A stretch of 64,000 nt of DNA from Verrucomicrobiaceae bacterium (GTDB taxonomy: Bacteria > Verrucomicrobiota > Verrucomicrobiia > Verrucomicrobiales > Verrucomicrobiaceae), in assembly GCA_016795465.1 (NCBI GenBank), contig JAEUHK010000066.1, positions 19,273 to 83,272 of the forward strand. The letters are read 5' to 3'. This document shows, piece after piece, positions 52,139-60,720 of the stretch. Both the position numbers and the translations under genes were made by a program. The notes beneath the pieces are model-generated. The model was not told the DNA's origin. It saw nothing but the letters and a program-made list of their open reading frames with translations, and searched no databases. The number at the start of each line of letters is the position of its first letter. Position 1 is the first letter of the stretch.

Positions 52139-54178
52139 ATGCGATTCCGCCAAAAACTTCAAGCCACATCATTTGTCCTTCTCCTGCTCTTGGGCGGGGC
52201 TGTACAACTTCGGGCTCAATTTCCCAGTGAGGCTACGCTGCACATGATGGCGCCTGAATATGAGGCAGAAGCCGAGCGCCTGCGGGATGCTCCTCCGCAG
52301 AAGTATGACTTCTCGAAGGCTACCATGAGTGACGTGCTGCGCTTCCTCGCCACGGATGCGAATATCTCCTTCTTCTCCCTGCCGGACGATAGCGCAGACG
52401 GGTCCAAACTGATCACCTTCTCAATTGAAGCCAGTCCCTTCAGGGTGCTCGAGACGCTCTGCAAGGCCAATGGTCTGGCCATCATTCCCGACAACGGCAT
52501 CTGGTACATCCGCCCGGCGGACGACCGTGAATTGATCGGCAAAGCTTATGTCATCAAGCACAACGCCCTCGAGCGGGTGGAATACAAGAGCACCTCGGGG
52601 CTGACTGGATCGCCAGCAGGTTCTTCGGGGGGCGGCGGCACGGCTGGCCTGAGCATGCAGGGGGCCACAAAGTCTTTCACCGTGAAGCGAAGCGAGCTCA
52701 TCAACTCCATTCGCAACCTGCTCGGGCTTCCACCGGAGGAAATGGAGCAGGGAACGATGGGCGGTGCGGCCGCCGCGGTTGCCGCGCAAGGGCAGGACGC
52801 CGTGCGTGATATGAATTCGAACACGCTGAGCACCACTCGCAAGCCCAAGGTCATCTGGCAGTCTGATTCCAACACTCTTTATATCGTTGCCACGCGTCTG
52901 CAGCACATGTGGGTGGAAGGATACCTGGCCTCCGCCGACCAGCCGCAGCAGCTCATCGCCATCGAGGTGAAGTTCATCGAAACCTCCCGCGATCCCAAGC
53001 GTGAATTCGGCATCGACTGGACCGGCACACTCGAAACCGGGACTTTCCGCGAAGTGAACAAGGTGACGCCCAAGATCGGCACCTATGTGGACGACAGTGG
53101 CAACACAGTGTCCTACAACTCCACCGACATCGAATTCACCCAGACGCCCACGAATGGCGGGTATCGCCTGGGACTTGCCCCCCTTCTTGACTCGCTGAAC
53201 ACCGGAAATATTCCCGCAACGCTTGGCTGGCCTGCTCTGAGCGTGCTGTCAGCCCAAGATCTGAACATGAGACTCCGTGCCATCATGCGTGATGACAACA
53301 CCAACACCACTTCCTACCCGCGCATGGTGACGCTGAGCAACAAGGAGGTGGCCATCCGCAGTGTCGTGAACCAGCCGGTGCTCGATTCGAGTGCCACCAG
53401 CACAGGCGGTGGTGGCGGTGGTGCGGCGGTTGCCACCACGCAGATCGCGTATCTGCCAATCGGCACTGTGTTGAACATTCTGCCGAAGAAGATGGCGGAT
53501 GAAAAGGTGCTGCTGAACATGGATGTCATCGTGTCCTCGATCATTGGTGAGACCGTGATCTCTGGAAACCCCTATCCCATCGCCTCCTCACGTGTTTACA
53601 ACGCCCCTGTGGAGGTGCATTCCGGCTACACAGTTGCGGTGGGTGGCCTCGATGAGGCACGTGAGAAGGAAGGCGAGGCTGGCGTGCCCTTCCTGGAAAA
53701 GATCCCGGGCTTGAAGTGGCTCTTCAAATACAAGAGCCGGAGCAAGAACCACAAGAACCTCATGCTCTTCATCACGCCCACGCTCATCGACTCCCGTGAC
53801 GGCGGTCTGCCCGAGGAGCCGCAGTCCATCGTTCCGCTGCGTCCTCAGAAGGATCTGCCCACCAAGCCGCGTGTCGATTATCACACGGGTGCCTTGGCAA
53901 AAGGGGCCAAAGATCTGCCGAATGCCTCCCGCTACCTCTCCCGCGAGGCTGACAAGCTGGAAAACATCGTGAACGAAAACCTCATCACCGATGAGACCGG
54001 TCAAAAGCTGCGTGAGCTGAAAATCGCCACGGAGCAGCTCATCAGCCAGTGCGAGCAATTGAAGCTCAGCAGCCCCGGCGACTACGCTGTGATCGACCAG
54101 AATGAATTGGTGCTGAAAGGTGTGCTCGACCGGATTGGCCGCATCACACGCACGATGTTCTCGAAGAAGTATTTCTGA
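52139..54178 (+). CDS. Secretin (PilQ/GspD family)
   Basis: A 679-residue outer-membrane secretin with a signal peptide (QATSFVLLLLLGGAVQLRA, cleavage before QFPS). The N-terminal region (~45-130) has an STN-like N0 domain (YDFSKATMSDVLRFLATDAN, FRVLETLCKANGLAIIPDNG). The C-terminal secretin domain spans ~370-580: RLRAIMRDDNTNTTSYPRMV, then the family signature VPFLEKIPGLKWLFK near residue 517. The C-terminal ~90 residues are a charged, helical extension that may bind a pilotin. It is transcribed divergently from the pilus operon and forms the outer-membrane channel of that system. The ATG at 52139 is chosen because the upstream TTG start overlaps the promoter. Confidence 0.92.
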   Translation: MRFRQKLQATSFVLLLLLGGAVQLRAQFPSEATLHMMAPEYEAEAERLRDAPPQKYDFSKATMSDVLRFLATDANISFFSLPDDSADGSKLITFSIEASPFRVLETLCKANGLAIIPDNGIWYIRPADDRELIGKAYVIKHNALERVEYKSTSGLTGSPAGSSGGGGTAGLSMQGATKSFTVKRSELINSIRNLLGLPPEEMEQGTMGGAAAAVAAQGQDAVRDMNSNTLSTTRKPKVIWQSDSNTLYIVATRLQHMWVEGYLASADQPQQLIAIEVKFIETSRDPKREFGIDWTGTLETGTFREVNKVTPKIGTYVDDSGNTVSYNSTDIEFTQTPTNGGYRLGLAPLLDSLNTGNIPATLGWPALSVLSAQDLNMRLRAIMRDDNTNTTSYPRMVTLSNKEVAIRSVVNQPVLDSSATSTGGGGGGAAVATTQIAYLPIGTVLNILPKKMADEKVLLNMDVIVSSIIGETVISGNPYPIASSRVYNAPVEVHSGYTVAVGGLDEAREKEGEAGVPFLEKIPGLKWLFKYKSRSKNHKNLMLFITPTLIDSRDGGLPEEPQSIVPLRPQKDLPTKPRVDYHTGALAKGAKDLPNASRYLSREADKLENIVNENLITDETGQKLRELKIATEQLISQCEQLKLSSPGDYAVIDQNELVLKGVLDRIGRITRTMFSKKYF

Positions 54179-54191
54179 TCCGCGGACGCGT

Positions 54192-55370
54192 TCAGACCTT
54201 CACCCAGGTCTTCGCCTTGCTGCTCTGGAGGATCGCCTCGCACAGCTTCACCTCGTGATGGCCGTCAGCGGCGGTGGCAAAGAGTGGTTCGGTCTTTTTG
54301 CCGCTGGCGATGTGCTCATACACGGCGCGGTAGTGCATCTTGTGGCAGTCGTTAAAGCCTTCAGGATGACCGCCTGGATAGTCGGTGAAATTCGCCACGT
54401 CCTCGAGGAAGCCGGGCGTGCCGCGTTGCATGATCTGGTTGGGCTCGTCACGGCGGCCCACGATGATCTCATTGGGCTGCTGCAGGTCCCAGCGGACGCT
54501 GCCCTTCGTGCCATAGATGCCAAAGCTGAGGCTGCATTTCCAGCCAGCGGCCACTTGGGAGATGCAGGCATTGGCATGCACACCGGCGGCGTGGCCGTGG
54601 GAGGCCTTGCCAAACTTTAGCAGCACGCTGCCGAAGTCTTCCGTGTCCACTTTGTAGTCGATCAGGGCCTTCGGGTCAGCTTTGGAAAAGGTCTGCACCT
54701 CGCTCTTCGGCCGCTTGCGGGTTTTGTGGAAGGTTTCGATGTGTGCGAAGACATCCGTGGCCTTTGCGCCGAGGACAAAACTCACCGCGTCGATCCAGTG
54801 CGTGCCGATATCACCCACGGCGCGAAGCTTGCCGCCCTCGCTCGCAAGCACACGCCAGTTGTAGTCCGTCTCGTGCAGCAGCCAGTCCTGGAAGAAATGC
54901 CCTTGCACGTGGATGATCTGGCCAAGATCGCCTCGCGCCACCATCGCCCGCATTTGCAGGATGGCAGGAAAGAAGCGGCAAACATAGTTCACAGCGAAGA
55001 CAGGGCCTTTTTTGCCGCCTTTGCGCAGGGCGTCCACCACGAGCGCGGTTTCCTTCGAATTCATGCCGAGCGGCTTTTCGCAAATCACATGCTTGCCCAT
55101 CTCCAGGGCCTGCAAGCATTGCTCCACATGCACCTTGTTGGGCGAGGTGATGTGCACCACGTCGATGTTGGGGCTCGCATACATCGCCTCGTGATCGTAG
55201 TCGCCATACACCTCCGGGATGCCCCACAGTTCACCTGTGCGACGGGCGCTTTTCGACGAGCCGCAAATGCCGTTGATGGTGACGCTCAGGCGTTTGAGGG
55301 CCTCGATGTGAACAGGAGCGATGAAACCGGTGCCGATGATGCCGGCGCGGAGCTGGTGGAGGGGAGTCAT
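54192..55370 (-). CDS. Gfo/Idh/MocA family oxidoreductase (cytoplasmic)
   Basis: A 392-residue protein with an N-terminal Rossmann fold (LRAGIIGTGFIAPVHIEALK) and the family motif GKHVICEKPLGMNSKETALV containing the catalytic-region Lys. The C-terminal domain includes GGKLRAVGDIGTHWIDAVSF (His substrate-binding region). Unlike the 2.2-kb homologue it has no Tat signal and is probably cytoplasmic. The late segment FLEDVANFTDYPGGHPEGFN, rich in Gly/Pro/His, is seen in sugar-lactone or inositol-type members. Substrate unknown. It is convergent with the secretin gene (13-base gap) and unrelated to it. Confidence 0.88.
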   Translation of the reverse strand: MTPLHQLRAGIIGTGFIAPVHIEALKRLSVTINGICGSSKSARRTGELWGIPEVYGDYDHEAMYASPNIDVVHITSPNKVHVEQCLQALEMGKHVICEKPLGMNSKETALVVDALRKGGKKGPVFAVNYVCRFFPAILQMRAMVARGDLGQIIHVQGHFFQDWLLHETDYNWRVLASEGGKLRAVGDIGTHWIDAVSFVLGAKATDVFAHIETFHKTRKRPKSEVQTFSKADPKALIDYKVDTEDFGSVLLKFGKASHGHAAGVHANACISQVAAGWKCSLSFGIYGTKGSVRWDLQQPNEIIVGRRDEPNQIMQRGTPGFLEDVANFTDYPGGHPEGFNDCHKMHYRAVYEHIASGKKTEPLFATAADGHHEVKLCEAILQSSKAKTWVKV

Positions 55371-55391
55371 GAGATCAAAAAGGGGCTGTGA

Positions 55392-56975
55392 TCACGGTTT
55401 GGCATCACTGCTTTCAGGAGACTCGCAGATGGCCTGCAGACGTTCGAGGTCCTTGGGGGACCAGGTGGATGCTTTTGCCTTGCACACCTCTCGCGCGGTC
55501 GCCCGGATGTCACCGGCGTTTGGAGACCCGGGATAGACGAGCTCCTCCCAGACCGCGATTGCGCTGGCATCGGCCTTTTCGACCAGCAAGCCAGGCAGAT
55601 GCCGGCGTGTCTCAGGATCGGCCGGGGGATCCAGATGCAGCCAAACGAGCAATTGAAGATACCTCGCATCAGCAAAGGGCAGTTCGGGTGCGTGACCAGA
55701 GAGAAGCATCTGGTTCTGCGTCCAGGTGCTGCCCTTCACCCGGCGGACCATCGGTTCGAGGGACTCTTTGCCTTTGGCAAAGCTGGCCACCTGCGCCTCG
55801 CGCCATGCCTTGCCGCTGGCGGGAGTCTCGACCGGCTGCGGCGCGGCCGAGAACAGGCCGCGGAAGTCTTTAATGGCGCGATACACGCTCTCGGGAGCAA
55901 GAATGAAGGTGCCGCCCATGAGAAACACACCTGCGGCCCAGCCCAACACAAATCGTGCCATGGAACTGGCGTGGGGACGCACGGCCAGGAAATCTTGATC
56001 GCCAAACGCATGGGCTGAGGAGCGGACTTTTGGCGTGGCTGGGGCTGCTATTTGCTCCTGCTCAGCAGGTCTGTTAGCGACGGTTGAGACTCGCTTCCGC
56101 TTCACCGTTTCCCACTTCCGCTGCCAGGTCTGCTCATCCTCGACCCGCTGCATGGCGAGCTCCCACCAGCAGGCCGGGACCACCTGGCGGAAGAGCTGCG
56201 CCGTCTCCATTTCCAGAGTCAGGTGCTCGGCGAGGAAGCGGAGAGCGCGTCGCTCATCCTCCGAATCCCACTTCCATGCTGCTTTCGGACGGCGCATGCG
56301 GGTGTCCCAGAGATCACGCACCTCCTGAGGGGCGCTGGCCAGCACCTTGCCCGTCGCCAGCCACAGCTTCGCATCGGAGAGAGCCTCCGCGTGTTCGGTG
56401 GAAGCCAGTGGAAGGGCCGCGTTAAACAACTGCTCCGCCCGCGACGGGCGTGTCACCGCCAGAGTGGCGGACAGGGCGAACATCACCTCCACAGCGGCGG
56501 GGTTCTTCATCGTCCCTTGAGCTGCCACGATCGACTCCGCCAGGCGGGAAAGACGATGCATCTCCCCTCTTGTGGCCCATTTGGAGGCCACCGTGCAGGC
56601 CAGTGCGGCCTGGCCGCATCCCAGTTCGATCACCAGATCTGGCACCCGTGCCAGCTCGGCGAGGCGGTCCTCGTTGGCCTCAAACAATTCGCTGATGAAG
56701 GCGCTCGCGGGCACAGCCCAGTCTGGTTTGGAGAATGCCTGCACGCAGAAGGCATCGAAGCGCTCGGCCACACCGGCGTTGTGGCGGAGCGAGTTCATCA
56801 AGTCGCCCGCCAGCTTGCGTAATTCCGCGGGCATGTTGTCCTGCATCAGCAGGTGCAGGCGCTGGGCACGTTCGTCCCAGACTGGATCGACCACCACCGT
56901 CTCTCCGGGGCCCTGGGCCATCACGCCGGAGGCGGCGGATGGGCTGGTGGTTGTGGCTGGTGCGGGTTCCGGCAT
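55392..56975 (-). CDS. Unrecognised 527-residue protein with one membrane helix
   Basis: No family is recognised. Residues 1-20 are Pro/Ala/Thr-rich. Residues ~35-300 are helical with Trp- and Leu-rich repeats that could be TPR-like (LADLVIELGCGQA-type segments, and LSRLAESIVAAQGTMKNPAA). A single membrane helix lies at about 345-365 (MARFVLGWAAGVFLMGGTFI). The C-terminal ~160 residues are outside or inside depending on orientation and carry WTQNQMLLSGHAPELPFADA. The gene lies 21 bases upstream of the Gfo/Idh/MocA gene on the same strand, so co-transcription is possible. Confidence 0.65.
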   Translation of the reverse strand: MPEPAPATTTSPSAASGVMAQGPGETVVVDPVWDERAQRLHLLMQDNMPAELRKLAGDLMNSLRHNAGVAERFDAFCVQAFSKPDWAVPASAFISELFEANEDRLAELARVPDLVIELGCGQAALACTVASKWATRGEMHRLSRLAESIVAAQGTMKNPAAVEVMFALSATLAVTRPSRAEQLFNAALPLASTEHAEALSDAKLWLATGKVLASAPQEVRDLWDTRMRRPKAAWKWDSEDERRALRFLAEHLTLEMETAQLFRQVVPACWWELAMQRVEDEQTWQRKWETVKRKRVSTVANRPAEQEQIAAPATPKVRSSAHAFGDQDFLAVRPHASSMARFVLGWAAGVFLMGGTFILAPESVYRAIKDFRGLFSAAPQPVETPASGKAWREAQVASFAKGKESLEPMVRRVKGSTWTQNQMLLSGHAPELPFADARYLQLLVWLHLDPPADPETRRHLPGLLVEKADASAIAVWEELVYPGSPNAGDIRATAREVCKAKASTWSPKDLERLQAICESPESSDAKP

Positions 56976-57125
56976 GCGCGCGGCCTTTTACGATGATTTG
57001 CGTATGGATGCAACGCGCCGTTCACGGCATCGTGGCACCGTCTTTGGGGCTCTGTCCTGTCGCCGCCGCCGCCACAGGGGATGTCGTTTGTGTTTGGAGG
57101 GGCTGACACGGCATGATGAAATCAC

Positions 57126-58232
57126 ATGCTGCCTCTGCCCACCTCCTTGTTCCCTGAATTTCCCGCTGAGGATCAGCGCCATCACCATGATGCGCTCATG
57201 CTCGCGGTGCAGCGGGTGTTGCAAAGCGGGCGCTTCATCCTCGGCGAGGAAGGGCAGGGGTTCGAGGCGGAGTATGCGGCGCATCTCGGCGGCGGGCATG
57301 TTACCGGCGTGGCGACCGGGACGGATGCCATCGAGCTGCTGCTGCGGGCTTTGGACATCCGCTCAAATCAGGCTGTGGTGCTGCCGGCGCTGGCTCCCTC
57401 CGCGGTGGCCGCCGCGGTGCGGAGGGCAGGAGCACGCATCGTGCTGTGCGATGTGGAAGAAGACACCCTCACGCTTTGTCCACGGGCGCTGGCGGAGCAG
57501 TTGAAAGGCGCTGATGGCATCCGCGCCGTGCTCGCAGTGCACCTTTACGGCCATCCCTGCGATTGGACGGCGCTCGAAGAGGTCTGCGAGGCTCACGGTG
57601 TATTTTTGATCGAAGATGCCTCGCAGGCTCATGGAGCCGTTTGGAGGCAAAAAAAGGTCGGAACGCTCGGCAAGGCCTCCGTGTGGAGTTTTTATCCCAC
57701 CAAGAATCTAGGCGCTCTCGGCGATGCGGGTGCCATCTGGACCTCGGAGCCTGCTTTGGCCGAAAAGCTGCGCTGCCTGCGCGAATACGGCTGGGTGAAA
57801 CGCCAGATCAGTGATGTGCCCGGCGGCATCAACAGCCGTCTCGATGAGATCCACGCGGCCATGCTCCGCGTGAAGCTGCCGGAACTGGCCCGGCACAACG
57901 AGCGTCGCAAAAAACTCGCTTCCAAATACACAGAAGCGCTCCAGAACGTGCGGCCTCCTGTCGTGCGTGAAGGCTGCGTGCATGCCTTCCATCAGTTTGT
58001 GGTGTGTTCCGGGCAGCGGGACGCCATGCTTCAGCATCTGCGAAGGCATGGCGTGCCCGCGGCGGTGCATTATCCGGCGGCGCTGCATCAGCAGGCTGCC
58101 TTTGCATGTGAGGAAACGTTTCCCATGGCTGAGCGAGCGGTGCGGGAAGTCCTCTCCCTGCCGATGCACCCGTATCTCAGCGATGCGGCCATCGAGGCCG
58201 TGATCAGGATCATGGAGGATTTTCAAGCATGA
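57126..58232 (+). CDS. DegT/DnrJ/EryC1/StrS-type sugar aminotransferase
   Basis: A 368-residue PLP enzyme that transfers an amino group to keto-sugar nucleotides. Family blocks are SGRFILGEEGQGFEAEYAAH, TGVATGTDAIELLLRALDIR, VHLYGHPCDWTALEEVCEAH, IEDASQAHGA (D164) and SVWSFYPTKNLGALGDAGAI with the PLP lysine K193. The C-terminus has the usual VHYPAALHQQAAF. The typical GxxPVFVDV segment is ARIVLCDVEEDT here. Its stop codon overlaps the ATG of a methyltransferase (ATGA), so both probably act on the same glycan or secondary-metabolite precursor. No other sugar-nucleotide gene is adjacent. Confidence 0.9.
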   Translation: MLPLPTSLFPEFPAEDQRHHHDALMLAVQRVLQSGRFILGEEGQGFEAEYAAHLGGGHVTGVATGTDAIELLLRALDIRSNQAVVLPALAPSAVAAAVRRAGARIVLCDVEEDTLTLCPRALAEQLKGADGIRAVLAVHLYGHPCDWTALEEVCEAHGVFLIEDASQAHGAVWRQKKVGTLGKASVWSFYPTKNLGALGDAGAIWTSEPALAEKLRCLREYGWVKRQISDVPGGINSRLDEIHAAMLRVKLPELARHNERRKKLASKYTEALQNVRPPVVREGCVHAFHQFVVCSGQRDAMLQHLRRHGVPAAVHYPAALHQQAAFACEETFPMAERAVREVLSLPMHPYLSDAAIEAVIRIMEDFQA

Positions 58233-58936
58233 AGCCCGGCCAGCATCAGCTCATGCGCGAGGTGGAGGATGCCCACTGGTGGTATCAGGTGCTGCGCGGG
58301 TTGGTTGTGGCTGCGCTTCAACGCCATGCTCAAAGTGGTCGCCGTCTGCTTGATGCCGGTTGCGGCACCGGCGGCATGCTCGCGAGGCTTCACGCTTGGG
58401 AGACGCATGGTTGTGACCTCGCCGCGGAAGCCGTCGAGCTCTGCCGCGAACGCGGACTGCACCAGGTTCTCGTCTCCAGCGTCCATGAGATGCCTTATGA
58501 GGATGGCATCTTCGATGCGATGCTGTCCCTCGATGTGCTCTACCACGCTCGTGTCGATCCTGTGCGGGCGCTGGCAGAGATGCGCCGCGTGCTCGCTCCC
58601 GGCGGCCTGCTCATCGTGAATGTGCCCGCCTTTGAATGCCTGCGTGGAGCGCATGATCACGCGGTCGAAGGGGCACGCCGTTACCGCCTGCGGTCTCTCA
58701 TTCGTCTTCTTGCTGCCCAGGGCTTTGACATCATCGAAGCACATTACTGGAATGCCTGGCTCTTCCTGCCCCTTTGGCTGCGGAGACACCTCTCACGTGC
58801 CGAAGCGGGCGATCTCGCCCTGCCACCCGCGTGGCTGAACCGCGTCCTCGCATCGGCTGGTCATGCCGATGCTGCGCTCTGCCGTCGGTTGCGCATCCCG
58901 TTTGGCTCCTCTGCCTTCCTAGTGGCGCGGCGGTAG
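58229..58936 (+). CDS. Class I SAM-dependent methyltransferase
   Basis: A 235-residue methyltransferase. Motif I is RLLDAGCGTGGMLARLHAWE near residue 40. Later blocks are HEMPYEDGIFDAMLSLDVLY, VDPVRALAEMRRVLAPGGLL and IVNVPAFECLRGAHDHAVEG. It resembles family members that methylate glycan or lipid intermediates. Its ATG lies within the aminotransferase stop codon (58229-58232), implying coupled translation and joint function. The C-terminal ~60 residues contain a hydrophobic Trp/Leu-rich stretch (YWNAWLFLPLWLRRHLS) that could touch the membrane. The substrate is not determinable. Confidence 0.88.
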   Translation: MKPGQHQLMREVEDAHWWYQVLRGLVVAALQRHAQSGRRLLDAGCGTGGMLARLHAWETHGCDLAAEAVELCRERGLHQVLVSSVHEMPYEDGIFDAMLSLDVLYHARVDPVRALAEMRRVLAPGGLLIVNVPAFECLRGAHDHAVEGARRYRLRSLIRLLAAQGFDIIEAHYWNAWLFLPLWLRRHLSRAEAGDLALPPAWLNRVLASAGHADAALCRRLRIPFGSSAFLVARR

Positions 58937-58957
58937 GAGCACACAGACTGTGTTTTC

Positions 58958-60181
58958 TCAATGAACACCATTCTCGCCGGCGAGCGTGAGCAGCGCGAGC
59001 ACGTTCATGACGGCCTTCGGCACGAGCGAGGAGGTCTCGAGGTATTCGGGCAGCTTCGTGCCATCGGCACTGCGTTCTGAGCAATGGGCATTCGCTCCCC
59101 ACGGACCGAGTCCGTCGAGCGTGGGCCCGAGCTGCCAGAGGTGATTGGCATCGCTCAAACCTCCGCGAGGCACGGGAACGGCTTTGAGCTGCATTTGCGC
59201 AGCCGCATCGCCCCAGTGCTTGAAAAGTGCCTCCACCTCTTTGCCGCCCGGCCATGCCAGCGTGTGTCCCGTGCGCTCGGCACGCAGGATGGCACCATTC
59301 GCGGCCTTGCCGCTGAGGCTGGTAAAAAACCCATCCGCAGCCGCCAGCGCCGCTGGAGTGACCGCACGGCATTCCCATTCCGCCATCGCCTCATGCGGCA
59401 CGCGGTTCACGACCGTGCCGCCCTCGATGCGACCGAGATTCACGGTGCGCTCCTCCGCCGCACTCGTCCACGCGGCGATGGATGGCAGCACGAGCGCGAG
59501 GGCGTCGATGGCATTGATGCCCAAGGCATGCTGCGAGCCGGCATGCGCGGCCTTTCCTTCCACACTGAGTTTCCAGGTGCTGCGGCCTTTGCGCGAGGTG
59601 ACGATGTGCCAGCCTCGCTCGTCCACCGGACCGCCTTCAAAGACGAGCACGGCCTTCGCGCGGCCATCGCAGCGGAGGGCCGTTTGCTTCGCAAAATCAT
59701 CACCAGTGATCTCTTCAGCCGCATTGGAGGCAATGAGCCAGTGCGTCTGCTCAAACAGCTCCGGCTCCACCTCGCGAAGCGTGCGCAGTATCAACCAGAT
59801 GAGAATGGTGCCGCCTTTGTTGTCGATCACTCCAGGGCCGTAGATGCGCCCTTCATCCGGTCGCTCATCCCAGCGGAAGTCGTTCTTCACCTCCTCGTCA
59901 GCGGGAAAGACCGTGTCAGAATGCGTGACGAGCACGATGGGATCGCCACCGCGGCCGCGACGGCGCAAAAACACATGCTGGCCCGTGCCTTCCGTCGTGC
60001 AGGGCGAGAACTCCGCCTCGAATCCCAGCTCATCGAAGAGTTCAGCGGTCCTTGCGGCCACCGCATCCACGCCAGCGGCATTCGCGGTGAAGCTGTTGAT
60101 GTCCACCAACGTGCGAAGATGACGCAGCGCCTCCGGGAGATGCTGCTGGGCAATGGCGGTGATGCGTTCGGAAATGCTCAT
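58958..60181 (-). CDS. M20 family metallopeptidase (ArgE/CPG2-like)
   Basis: A 407-residue two-zinc peptidase. Metal ligands and catalytic residues are visible: H87 and D89 (LVTHSDTVF), D120 (GPGVIDNKGG, a variant of the usual DMKGG), E156/E157 (ASNAAEEITGDDF) and a late His in LGPWGANAHCSERSADG. The bacterial exopeptidase dimerisation domain is at ~200-300 (GINAIDALALVLPSIAAW). Family members cleave acetylated amino acids, glutamate conjugates or dipeptides. It has no signal peptide. It follows a cytochrome gene on the same strand and is convergent with the methyltransferase. The exact substrate is unknown. Confidence 0.88.
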   Translation of the reverse strand: MSISERITAIAQQHLPEALRHLRTLVDINSFTANAAGVDAVAARTAELFDELGFEAEFSPCTTEGTGQHVFLRRRGRGGDPIVLVTHSDTVFPADEEVKNDFRWDERPDEGRIYGPGVIDNKGGTILIWLILRTLREVEPELFEQTHWLIASNAAEEITGDDFAKQTALRCDGRAKAVLVFEGGPVDERGWHIVTSRKGRSTWKLSVEGKAAHAGSQHALGINAIDALALVLPSIAAWTSAAEERTVNLGRIEGGTVVNRVPHEAMAEWECRAVTPAALAAADGFFTSLSGKAANGAILRAERTGHTLAWPGGKEVEALFKHWGDAAAQMQLKAVPVPRGGLSDANHLWQLGPTLDGLGPWGANAHCSERSADGTKLPEYLETSSLVPKAVMNVLALLTLAGENGVH

Positions 60182-60234
60182 GCGTGCATCTCACCTCAAA
60201 CCGCCGCCGAGACAAGCCGCGGCTTGTTTCCCGC

Positions 60235-60606
60235 TCATCGCGGATCAGGCGCACCGAGCAGCACCCAGGTCTCCAGCAGCGCGATCTCGATGGGCGGCAG
60301 TTTCTTCTTCGGTGGCATGGCCGTATCTTCATCGTGATGACGCACGGCCTGGATGAGAGGGCTCTGCTTCAAATCACCCGGTGTGATGGCCGGCCCGGCC
60401 TCGCCGCCGGTCTGCCAGCCCGTTTTGCTATCCAACGCGAGCCCGCCCTCGACCTCATGCTCCTGTGAGTGGCATTCAAAGCAGCGGCGTTGCAGGATGG
60501 GCAGGATCTGCGTGCGGAAAAAGCGATCCGGCTGGTAGGGCGGCTCTTCGGTGAGGCCTTTCACCGGCGCGAGGAGCAGCAGAAGGAACAAGGCACCATG
60601 TCTCAT
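60235..60606 (-). CDS. Planctomycete-type cytochrome c (short)
   Basis: A 123-residue exported protein. The signal peptide is MRHGALFLLLLLAPVKG. The heme site is C42-x-x-C45-H46 (RRCFECHSQEH). Downstream GGLALDSKTGWQTGGEAGPA and ITPGDLKQSPLIQAVRHHDE match the PSCyt1-type domain (PF07635). In larger planctomycete proteins this domain precedes DUF1549/DUF1553; here it stands alone. It may carry electrons or bind a sugar substrate at the cell surface. The frame is open to 60645, but MRHGALF is the start of the leader. Confidence 0.85.
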   Translation of the reverse strand: MRHGALFLLLLLAPVKGLTEEPPYQPDRFFRTQILPILQRRCFECHSQEHEVEGGLALDSKTGWQTGGEAGPAITPGDLKQSPLIQAVRHHDEDTAMPPKKKLPPIEIALLETWVLLGAPDPR

Positions 60607-60720
60607 GCCCTTATGATAACCACAGATGGGGATAGCTCGCGGCATTCTTTGGCAGAGAGGCGGCCAAGTTTGTCCTCACACGCCATGGAAAAGCCATGCG
60701 CCGCGCCACGTTGAGTGCGC

